Positions 1-9,290 of a stretch of DNA of 64,000 bases are shown here, piece by piece. A model generated the notes under the pieces. That model was not told where the DNA came from. It saw nothing but the letters and a program-made list of their open reading frames with translations, and did no database searches. How positions within the stretch are numbered: the first letter of the stretch is position 1; each line of letters begins with the position of its first letter. A program made the translations under genes and the position numbers. Where the stretch lies: positions 1,793,053 to 1,857,052 of the forward strand of contig NW_006921534.1 in the NCBI RefSeq assembly GCF_000340215.1. Direction: 5' to 3'. The DNA is from Pseudocercospora fijiensis CIRAD86 (Eukaryota > Ascomycota > Dothideomycetes > Mycosphaerellales > Mycosphaerellaceae).

Positions 1-820
1 GTTGCTACCTTACCTTACCCCTCATAGACAGACCCAGACCAGAAGGCGCTGGATGCGGCATTACAATAATCAATCGGCCTAGAGCTCCTGCAGCTGGTGC
101 GGGCACGCGGCGTAGGAAGGTTCCGAAATCCATCGGGCGTGTGGAAAGTCGGCACGTTCCTACTTCATGCATACAAAAGTCATGCTCGTATTAGTTAGTT
201 TGGAACAGAAAATTTCGAAGAGAAAGGGGATGAAGAACTGCTTAAAAGTTGATATCCTGCCGTTAGCGTGCCGCTCACCACGGCCAATCAGATGCGGGTA
301 TGGACTATTATCACATCAACACCTTGATGGTTGTCTGGGCTCTATCTTGACTTCATCTTCTATCAAGCGGGTTGAGGGTTTGGTTTGGGGGTGATGATAG
401 ATTAGGTGAGAATTGGAGAGAATGGATCTCGCATTGGCTAGAATAGGGAGGGGAAGGTGCATTGCTGGATCCCATCATGATGTTACAGTACCCTGCGAAA
501 CACTTTATTCATGATTCATCACACCTCGGAACGAACCAACGCGTCGAGCGTTTGTAAGTAACGCCATCCTCCTCCCATCTGATCAGCCAGCATCTGGACT
601 CTCACTAACGAAGAGCCACAGTATGCCCTCCAAACCTCTCCTTCTGTAGAGCGCGACCAGTTCATTTCATGGTGAACTTTACTTTCACTTCTGAAATCTC
701 ACATGCAGCAGCGGCACATGGTCCAAGCTTTTAGGCAACAGTAGGTCGAAATTTCCAGCCAATCAAAAATGTTTGTTTTCGGAACTTCTTTTCCACTTCG
801 TCTTCAAACCCCCGTCACAC
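1..820. other. intergenic, upstream of WG/GW gene
   Basis: No convincing gene. Short open frames here (for example 167-394) have no recognisable composition or domain. The right-hand part is presumably promoter and 5' untranslated region of the gene starting at 821. Confidence 0.5.
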
Positions 821-2652
821 ATGCCACCGAGACTCAACGTCGCCGACACACCTCGATACACAACTGTTGCTCGCGCGCGACCTGACGGGGCGGCTTCAAA
901 CATGTATGAATGGGTCGAGCGACGCCAACGCCGATGGGGCGAACCTCTGCAGAAGGTGACGGGATGGGGCGATAACTACGTTGGAGGTCGATGGGGCGAA
1001 CCTGTAAGAGGATCCGGCGACTCCGCTGGACGTCGATGGGGCGAGCAACGTCGATGGGGCGATGACTCTGTTGAACGTCGTTGGGGCGAACCTGTAAGAG
1101 AATCCGGCGACTCTGCTGGACGTCAATGGGGCGAACCTGCAATCAGCAGGCTACGCGCACAGAGAGAGTATGGTCACGCGATGTCGGATTGGCTTGCATA
1201 CCTCGCAAACGCTTCTCGCGGTACCAGCTGGGGCGAAGCTCCAGACTCGCATGACGGATGGAACGACTCGGGCTGGGATGCTGCTTCAACTGGTGTTAGA
1301 GAGTGTGACGAATCGGATTCTGGCGACTTGGCTGTCTCAGATCACTTTGACGGTAGGGATCAGTCGGATGGCTGGGGTGGCGAATCGAAGCACTCGCGAG
1401 CGGAGGCGCACAAGGGCTGGTCTGACTGGGGAGAGGAGCCCGGCGCCTCGGCTTTCTCAGATCACTTTGACGGTAGGGATCAGTCGAATGACTGGGGCGG
1501 CGAACCGAAGCACTCGCGAGCAGAGGCGCACAAGGGCTGGTCTGACTGGGGAGGGCATTCTGGATGGCGAGACGAGTCCGGCGACTTGGCTGTCTCAGAT
1601 CACTTTGACGGTAGGGATCAGTCGGACGGTTGGGGTGGCAAAGTGAAGCACTCGCGAGCAGAGGCGCACAAGGACAGGTCTGGGTGGGGAGAGCATTCTG
1701 GATGGGCAAACGCTTCCAGCTGGGAAATGGACAGCTGGGGCGCCAGCATGGAGTCTGAACATTTCGACGGTTGGGACGCCAGCATGAAGTCTGAACCTTC
1801 CAACAATTGGGACAACAGCATGAAGTCCGAACACTCCGACTCCAGCTCTGAGTCCCTCCTGACACCGAGTGCAACGACCGACTCTTCGCCCGAGCCATCG
1901 TGGGGGACCAGACAGTACTCGCCAATTCAACGCCAAGACGAGGAAGTGAAGGAGCTTCGCCGACAGTTGGCTGAGGAGAAGCGCAAGAATGCAGAACTTG
2001 GTCGACGACTCTACACGCTTGAGAACGAGCAGATCGATCCAGGTAGTACTGTCTTGGGCGCTATTGGAGAAGACGACACCGCTGAGACAGCAGCATTCAA
2101 GCGGTTCGTGGAGGAGCATACGCCACGAAGCACATCCTTCACGCCTAAGGCTGCTCGCAACATCTCTGCCACAGAAAATTTCGACTCTCCACCCAACAAA
2201 TTGTCCAAGGCAACTCTCGAGAGCATCGCCACCAGCCTTCCTTCAAACAAGTTCCCAACTGGAAAAGAACGTGACTCGCAAATTCTCAAACGGGAAGCCA
2301 ACAACGCCCATCCAGATCGCCTCTCTGGCACCATCCACGACACTATCTACGGCACACGTCCAGTCTTCTTCACTATGAGCGATGAAACCACATTTGCTGA
2401 CGTCCTGCAAGCCTGGAAGGAGCGGAGAGGTATCGAAGATGATGGACTGGATCTGGCTCATGAGGTGGAGTTGGTCGATCTTGAGAAGACGGCAGGCATG
2501 GTAAGTGAGACTACAATCTCCACTGCGGCTTCAAGTGCTAACATTAACTTCAGCTTGGATTTACTAATGACCACCACATTGAGCTGAATCTCCTTCAATT
2601 GGATGAGGGAGGCAGCGGTGAGAGTGATGAGTGGCTAGAGGCTGGATGGTAG
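821..2652 (+). CDS. WG/GW-repeat protein, candidate Argonaute-hook platform
   Basis: Two exons, 821-2500 and 2554-2652; the 53-bp intron has gtaagt, a gctaac branch and ttcag, and splicing extends the protein to a final ...EAGW stop (592 residues). I chose the first ATG in frame (821); the open frame extends upstream only through non-ATG codons. Residues about 39-362 are packed with tryptophan next to glycine: at least 16 WG and about 11 GW dipeptides in a Ser/Gly/Asp/Glu-rich, order-poor setting. First come short RRWGEP-type units, then three near-identical blocks of about 40 residues. A short coiled coil (EEVKELRRQLAEEKRKNAEL) follows at roughly residues 370-405, then an unrecognised C-terminal region. 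WG/GW-rich disordered segments are the known Argonaute-binding hook of GW182, Tas3 and NRPE1. Function here is inference from composition only; no enzymatic domain is visible. Confidence 0.75.
1322..1705 (+). repeat. three tandem coding repeats of about 120 bp
   Basis: Three copies start near 1322, 1442 and 1580, each encoding a block of the type SDHFDGRDQS..WGG...KHSRAEAHK. Copies are almost identical at DNA level, including synonymous positions, which points to recent duplication or concerted evolution inside the WG/GW gene. Confidence 0.8.
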
Positions 2653-3064
2653 AAGTACAATGAGTATTACAAGGCTCCTGGAAGGCTCAAAACGGACTCA
2701 GAATGCGGACGAGTCTTGGGGGATCTTGCTCTATGGCCATGACTCCAAGAACAAATGCTACAAAAAAAAACGCTCGACTGCTCTAGGATAGCGCAGCACA
2801 ACATACGTGTACCAACGACGAGCTGCAAAAACGCCACAGTGCGTCTATGCAGCAATTAGGATAGCCCCAGAGCACACCTAGAATGCAATCACACTCATAT
2901 CCCAAGCCACTGGTCATCTTTCTCTTTCTCCAATGCAATCGCTCCAATCAAATGCTCCAATCTCTTCTCTTCGATAGCGCAGCAAACCATCCATACCAAC
3001 GACAAGCTCCTCACATCCCAATCTCCCCAACCCTACGTCTCATCTCTTCAACCACTGCACAACC
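2653..3064. other. intergenic between convergent genes
   Basis: The 3' regions of the WG/GW gene and of the minus-strand gene ending at 3065. I see no gene or repeat other than a poly-A run near 2761. Confidence 0.5.
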
Positions 3065-5992
3065 TCAAGACGTAGCCCCACCCCCACCACCACCACCACC
3101 CTGACGCTTCAAATCCCGAATCTCCTGCATCATATCCATCATCATCTGCTGCTGGCGCTCCACAATAGCAAAAAGCCTATCAACTCCCGTATCACTCCCA
3201 ACACTAGGCGGAGCAGGCGAAGAAGAAGAAGCCGCAGGCTGAGGCAGCAACACAGTCTGAGAATCCGGCCTTGGAAGATTGGGCGTGAGGATGATAGTAG
3301 ACTTTTCGGTGGTCGCGATACTATCCACAGGCGAGTGCGACTGACCTTTGGAAGCGGCACGATAAAAGTCCTGAGCGATGCCCGTCGAGACACGTTTCTC
3401 AGGAGCCATCTTGGACTTCTTCTTCTTCTTCTTCTCCGAGGCGCTGACATGACGTTTCTTTTCCGCGCTGGTCCGTCTACTGCCACTACCAGGGACTTGA
3501 GTGTCGTCATCATCACCACCACCACCAAAGCAGATTTCAGGTTTCGGAATCGCAGTGGCGATTTCGATAGAAGCCAAACGCTGATGAAGTCGAGCATTCT
3601 CCGCTCGAGCCGAATCATTCAGCTCTTCGATTTTACTTTCGTAATCTTGCGCCATGCTGAGAACTCGGTCGGAGAGTTCTTGAAATTGATCGCTATCCTT
3701 TGATCGGCTTTTTTGCAGCGAGCTGGGAGCGCGAGGAGATGGGGAGGAGTGCGCACGAGGAGATTTTTCGGGATCGATGTTGTCGTTGGGTTTCACTAGC
3801 CATTTGGCTCTGCCCATTGGTGGGGATTGTCGAATGACGAGGTCTTTGGGTCGGGTTAGGTTTGGTCTGTTGTCGAAGATGCTGGGTTTCGGCTTTGGTC
3901 GACCACCGGGAGTCCATGGAAGTTCGTCTGGGGAGGGTAGACTATCGGAGATCTTCTGCTCTTCCGACACTTTCTGTAAGCGTAGTCTCTGAGGAGTCTT
4001 GGCGTCTCGCTTCGGCCAAGGTACTGGTGGCTGGAAGGTCGAAGAGGGAAGATATGCTTCGCCTGAGCTATTTCGCAGCGGTGATGGCATTGCGCTGGGA
4101 TGGTTGGTCATTGGGGACTGCTCTGGTCGCTGCGGCGTGCGTTTGAGTGGGATTGCAAACAAGCCTTCAGTCGATGCTTCCGAGTGAGCGCTGACTGGGC
4201 TCTCCACGGTTTCGTCTTTGACCATATTTTGTACATCGATATAGGCTCGGTCGAACTCACCAGGTTGCGGCGAAGGGGACTCGGAGTCAGGAACTTCCGG
4301 TGGCATCAATATGCTCGAATCATACTCCATGAAGGAGGCAATGGAAGGGTCTTTGGCCAGTTCAGGATAGAATACAGGGATGGTTCCTGTAGTAGAGAGG
4401 CTGTCCTGGGCGTTGTGGGCTGGTTCACGAAGAGTGTTCATTGAGGTCTGGAGCTGAAGCTTCTTCTCCATGCGACTACCGGCACGCCCAGGAAAGTGAA
4501 GCACAGAGTTGCGGTTAGTGTCTGGCGAGTAAGCGCTGGGAGAGTATTCGATGACGCTTCGGCGCTGATTGCATTCATTTGGCATACTGAAGCCTTCGAT
4601 GCCAAGTGCGTTAATTCGTGACTTGGCGTCATTAAATGCAGATGGATCCATGGCGTCCGCAACCACAGACGCCCGCATGGAGTACATGCTTGCTTGAGTG
4701 ACCAGAGTGCCTTGACCGCGATTGCCGAAGCTAGCCTGCCTGGAGGTGGGAGTGATCGAGATGCTTGGAGTAACAACCTGTGGTGTTCTCGTAGGCGTAT
4801 CATTGCTGATGCTTTGAGCAAGCTGAGACTGTTGAGCCAGCCTTCTCTGTGCAAGCACCTCTGGCGGCGTGTCTTTTGCTGGTGGCGTGGGCGGAGCCTT
4901 CCCGTCATCTTGGTGCTTTAGACTGTGAGAACGGCCGAGGGCGGTGTTGGCCTGTGTATTACGCTGTGTGCGCTCGTCGTTCGCTTTTCGGGCGGCATCA
5001 AGCTTCTTCTTTGATGTCGATCGCGGTAATTGCCATGTGATGTTCTGGGGTGTTCGATGCCCGAGAGATGTTGCAGCGCGAGGCGGGTCTGATCGCTTTG
5101 TCGCCGATGTGATGTCAGCAGCATCCGAAGTGCGGCGGGAGAAGAGGCCTTTCGGCTTTGATGGTGAGCGAATGAGGCCTCGAATTGGTGGTGGGTCGAC
5201 GAGCATAGCGCGTGCCTTGACGCTCATTTGAGTTCCATCAGGTGACTCCACAACTCCATCTGCTATCGGCTGCGGAGTGACAGCTTTGCTGCGAGCGCTC
5301 CATCCGAGCCGGCTGAAAAAGCCTTTCTTAGGACTCTTGGTCGCTGGCGTCTGCTGCTGCGCCTTGATCTCATCAGTCTTCCTGGTGGAGGTGGTCTGAG
5401 GTGTGGCAAACTCTTCTGCAGCGGGCTTGGGGGTGTGCGTGTATACAGGTACGCGCTGTTCTTCCCGGCCTAGTTGCTTGTGATCGTGCGACTCGCGGCG
5501 ATCTTCTATGAATGCACGCTGTGTGGGTTGCGGCGTGTTTTCTGGCGTGGTGCCCAAGTCGAGGACAGGCGACTCTTCCTGGCCAGCGGCAAGAAATGGG
5601 CTCATTGTGGTGACATCTGAGTCGCGTGGAAGTGTTGCCATATGGCGCGCGACTTCCTCTGGATCGAGTGTTGGCAGTGGTTGTGCGGTGTCGAGGAGGT
5701 TGAAGTTGTGACGAAGCGCAGGGTGGACGATGCTTGGCGGAGTATTTTCCCTCCGCGAGAATTCCTGCTGAACAAACGCGTTCGTCGCCAGCATGTACCT
5801 GTTGTGGCGGAGGGCCTCCTCCGAAAACGCATTGCGGCCTGGCTGCCGACTTTGCAGCGAGAGGAGGGCATCGGCCTCGTCGGCCCTCGTGTCGCCCATG
5901 TCCTCAGGTACTGCCGAAAGGGAGGGCCGGTGCTTGGTGCTCGTCTTGCGCTTCGAGCGAGCGGAAGGGGAGCGGGAGAGCCTGTCACTCAT
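3065..5992 (-). CDS. large disordered protein with C-terminal coiled coils, unknown function
   Basis: A single open frame of 975 residues starting MSDRLSRSPSARSKRK. I do not recognise the family. It is rich in Ser, Pro, Thr, Gln and Lys with many SP/TP dipeptides, so mostly disordered and a likely phosphorylation target. A coiled coil lies at about residues 767-810 (LSDRVLSMAQDYESKIEELN), a poly-lysine stretch near 860, a second short helix with QQQMMMDMMQEIRDLKRQ near 940-965, and a terminal run of glycines encoded by a (CCA)n tract at 3080-3103. There is no membrane segment and no signal peptide. It converges on the WG/GW gene. The lack of internal stops over 2.9 kb makes it a real gene; any intron must be frame-neutral. 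A cytoskeletal or nuclear scaffold is possible but unproven. Confidence 0.8.
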   Translation of the reverse strand: MSDRLSRSPSARSKRKTSTKHRPSLSAVPEDMGDTRADEADALLSLQSRQPGRNAFSEEALRHNRYMLATNAFVQQEFSRRENTPPSIVHPALRHNFNLLDTAQPLPTLDPEEVARHMATLPRDSDVTTMSPFLAAGQEESPVLDLGTTPENTPQPTQRAFIEDRRESHDHKQLGREEQRVPVYTHTPKPAAEEFATPQTTSTRKTDEIKAQQQTPATKSPKKGFFSRLGWSARSKAVTPQPIADGVVESPDGTQMSVKARAMLVDPPPIRGLIRSPSKPKGLFSRRTSDAADITSATKRSDPPRAATSLGHRTPQNITWQLPRSTSKKKLDAARKANDERTQRNTQANTALGRSHSLKHQDDGKAPPTPPAKDTPPEVLAQRRLAQQSQLAQSISNDTPTRTPQVVTPSISITPTSRQASFGNRGQGTLVTQASMYSMRASVVADAMDPSAFNDAKSRINALGIEGFSMPNECNQRRSVIEYSPSAYSPDTNRNSVLHFPGRAGSRMEKKLQLQTSMNTLREPAHNAQDSLSTTGTIPVFYPELAKDPSIASFMEYDSSILMPPEVPDSESPSPQPGEFDRAYIDVQNMVKDETVESPVSAHSEASTEGLFAIPLKRTPQRPEQSPMTNHPSAMPSPLRNSSGEAYLPSSTFQPPVPWPKRDAKTPQRLRLQKVSEEQKISDSLPSPDELPWTPGGRPKPKPSIFDNRPNLTRPKDLVIRQSPPMGRAKWLVKPNDNIDPEKSPRAHSSPSPRAPSSLQKSRSKDSDQFQELSDRVLSMAQDYESKIEELNDSARAENARLHQRLASIEIATAIPKPEICFGGGGDDDDTQVPGSGSRRTSAEKKRHVSASEKKKKKKSKMAPEKRVSTGIAQDFYRAASKGQSHSPVDSIATTEKSTIILTPNLPRPDSQTVLLPQPAASSSSPAPPSVGSDTGVDRLFAIVERQQQMMMDMMQEIRDLKRQGGGGGGGGATS

Positions 5993-7313
5993 GTTAGCGA
6001 CAGCCGAACTTCACCCAAACAAAAACAAAAACAAAACGGCGCAGAGGAGGCGGTCGGCTCGGCGGTTCCCTAGCGAACGGTCAGTGAATGCTGCTGGTGA
6101 ACATGTGTCGAACAATGGCCAGGAGTGCCCGGAACTTACTATTGATGGTCAGCTGGGGAGGAAGAGGGGAAGAATTCAAAGGAAGCGAGAAAGCGATATA
6201 ACGCCCATGTGAAGTTGAGCGTTGGGCCCAATGCGGAAGGCACAGCATCTCATGCAGAGCCGTTGAGAGACCGTAGCAGCAGCAGCTCGACCATTCACTC
6301 AGCGTTGCCGCAAGATGTGGGAGAGGGACTGTGTCGATTGTAAACAGCGGCTCGCCAGATTGACTCTCTGTTAAGTAGCTATCGTCGTTTTTGTTCATCT
6401 TACAATAGGATGCTTCTCCAAATGACCTGTACGGACCAAGCAGTGAAGCGCGCTCTTGACAAGAAGGCAGTCCAGTCGCCACTCGAAAGATTCCCGCAAA
6501 GCAGATAGAGAGTGATTATTCGCCTGAAGCGCTCACATACAGTCAATTGGCAATGGTAGGTCCAGAGAAACCCGACTTGGCGTTGTTAGCCTGAAAGCTC
6601 CCGCGACGTTTAGAAGCACGAGGTCTTGGCATCGATGACCGAGTCATTGAATTTGTTATCGCAGATATCCAACGTCAACGACGATATCTGCACTTGAGTA
6701 AATGTGTGAGCTAGTCATTAATCAAAGGTACAGCAGGCAGCTGGAAGACTCACATTCCGTAAACCTCGACATCGCACGCTCAAAAATCAACTATGAGCGG
6801 TCAATATATGCCTCGTGGGAGTGGGTGAGCCTCAGACTCACTTGTGAACCACCAAAGCTTTCGACTACGCTGCTCGAATCGGTCTGACCATGGACATCTC
6901 ATTTGTGGCCATTCGAAAAGGGCCGCGAAAACCCCCTCAAAGATTTCTCGATCTCCTCATCCTCTCATCACCACTAGATGTTAGCAGCAACCCATCAAGG
7001 AAACCAAAGAAAAATGAAGCTTCCAGTCAACACTTTACGATTCAAATGCAACAAAAAAGCTAAAGCGGGCTTTGAAGAGAATGCAACAACAAAACAAATC
7101 AAGGCTGTACGGGAAAACCTGGTATGAGTGCCTTGTGTAGCAGTAGTCCTGAGAATTCGCTCCATCTTTAAAACGCCGCGCGCCCAACTGGTATGATCCG
7201 GAAGAATGGTGTCTATCTGGGGGCACCTCGCACCGCACCGCATCGCATTGCTGGCCGTTTCGCTCTCGTAGTAGCCGTGTCGTCTTCCATCTGCGAGGCT
7301 TCTTCGTCATCGC
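5993..7313. other. intergenic, 1.3 kb, no gene recognised
   Basis: Holds the promoter of the 975-residue gene and the 3' region of CDC42. Open frames at 6081-6482 (minus) and 6702-6887 (plus) have no recognisable product or splice support. Confidence 0.5.
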
Positions 7314-8228
7314 CTACAGTATCGTGCAGCCCTTGCCCTTTCCTGTGTCGGAATTAGTCATGAATCTGAAATATCTGTTTGCGGACACCTCACGCTTCTG
7401 CTTTTTCACTGCTGGAGGCTCCAAAGCAGCCACGATGGCCTCATCGAAAACATCCTTGAGCTTGAACTGCGTCAACGCCGAGCACTCGACGTACTTAACG
7501 GCACCGAGTTCCTTAGCCATCTTCTCGCCATCTTCCTTCCTGACAGGCTGCATCTTTTGCTTTGCGAGCTTTTCTCGCACTTGTGGGTCATCTCTCAAAT
7601 CCGTCTGTGTGCCCACAATCAGGCATGGCACGCCAGGACAGTGGTGGTGTACTTCTGGAAACCACTTTTCTCTGACGTTCTCGAAGGACGCAGGCGATGT
7701 GACTGAAAAGCAAACGAGGAACACGTCGGTTTGGGGGTATGATAGCGGTCGTAGACGGTCGTAATCTTCTTGTCCAGCGGTATCGAAAAGTCCAAGAGTG
7801 TACGGTTCATCGCCAATCCTGGACAATGTCAATTGATCAAGCCGCATTGCAGCTTATGCCTTGCGTACATCACCGTTACTGCATAATTGTCGAATACTGT
7901 CGGTACATATTCCGACGGAAACTTGTTGGTGGTATAACTTATGAGCAGGCACGTTTTGCCCACGGCACCGTCACCCACAACCACGCATCTGGAGGGAGCC
8001 TCGTCAGCCATTGTCTCTCAAAAGATGTGCGCCACTACTTGAGGTATTCGCGCCCGTGTTGATGCCGCGCAATTGCAGGCAGTGGTAGCGTCTGGTCGTC
8101 CGGTTGACTCTCATTGTTTCCGTCTTTCCCGCCCTTGAAACACCTCCTGAACGCCCGCATATCACCCAGCTGCCAAGGGAAGGAGCGATATAAGGAAAGG
8201 AAGCATACTTTATCGTCGCGACCACCAT
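7314..8228 (-). CDS. cdc42: Rho-family GTPase Cdc42
   Basis: Four exons on the minus strand: 8228-8209, 7988-7869, 7818-7394 and 7342-7314; introns of 220, 50 and 51 bp with GT-AG ends. The spliced product is 197 residues. Exon 1 encodes MVVATIK, which joins to [13 protein letters not shown] exactly as in other Cdc42 proteins, so I prefer the start at 8228 over an in-frame ATG at 8011 inside intron 1. Visible motifs: P-loop GDGAVGKT, effector loop YVPTVFDNY, switch [28 protein letters not shown] for guanine specificity, and SAL. The end is a basic stretch KKQKRKGKG followed by the prenylation box CTIL; the final Leu suggests geranylgeranylation. This tail is longer than the usual KKS.KC type. 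The role is polarity, septation and hyphal growth at the plasma membrane. Confidence 0.95.
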
Positions 8229-9290
8229 GCTGGGCGGTCTTCACGCTCGCCGCAGAGGTCTCTCACAGTGTCTCCTTCACGTGTCCGCCGCGCCGCTCTG
8301 TACCTGTATCACGAAGCTCACTCCTGCGCCAATAGCAGCTCAGACTCCTGCAGCCGATTCTCAGATTGTTGGCGAGGTGGCGCGCGTTGATCTCGGTTTG
8401 CAAGGAATGTGTCTTTTGCCAACGCAGCTCTCAGCGCAGCAGGGCGAGGGCGAGGGCGAGGGCGAGGGCGAGGCTTAGCAGGCGTGTGTACGTGTCGTGG
8501 TCGGTGGTGCTGTGGGTGGTATTGTGCGTGTCAATGGAGCGCGCGGTGCAACGTTGGACCAGACGGTTGTGGCGTGCAGTTTTCCGAAGCCTTTTTTTCA
8601 CGTGCCGGCGCGCGCAAATCGAGGGTTCCTGGATGGTAGGAAGTGAAGTGGAGCTGTCACATTCACACTCCAGCGGCACGGACACGGGAACGAACGGGCG
8701 ACCTTGGACGGTGAGATGCAATGGCCTTCGGCACTTTCCCAGCGTCGGCCAGCGGGCTCACGGGAGCCGACAAAGTGTCGATGCTGGAACAATGCCACGG
8801 CGATATTGTTGTGGTGCGCTGCTCGGGCATGCGATTGTGGTTGTGAGTCTTGCACGCACAAAACGTCAGATGTTGGGCAGTAATAATAACAAACTGAGCA
8901 ATTGCAGGGAGTTTCACGCAGCATCAGCATCAGCACCGGCGCTTGCTTGCTCGGCCGTGTTCGCCGCCTGCACGCAGGGATGCGAGCCTGCTGTCAGGTC
9001 CAGCAGAGGTGCCACCAAGCATCTGAAACAAAGGGACACAACTCAGTGTTTGAAAAGAATATCAGGAGGCTATCTAGAACCATGTGCCGCCCATCATCTA
9101 ATAATCATGCTGTGCCGCCGTCCGCACGAGGCAACGCCCGCATGCTTCCAAAACGCCATCATGCTCAAAACGCTTTCCCATGCAATACATATGCAACATG
9201 CAACCTGCTCCGTGCGGCCAATGCTATCCTGTCCCTCATCGCTCATGCCAAGCTCTAGATCCCAACAAAATGCAAATTGTCCATTTCATT
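8229..9290. other. intergenic between cdc42 and siderophore transporter
   Basis: Upstream region of cdc42 and 3' region of the transporter. Contains a hexamer repeat at 8442-8473. A 406-codon open frame across it (8366-9586) is judged spurious: arginine/serine-rich from the repeat and running antisense into the transporter. Confidence 0.5.
8442..8473. repeat. hexanucleotide microsatellite (GGGCGA)n
   Basis: About five perfect copies of gggcga about 220 bp upstream of the cdc42 start. Simple sequence, likely length-variable. Confidence 0.9.
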
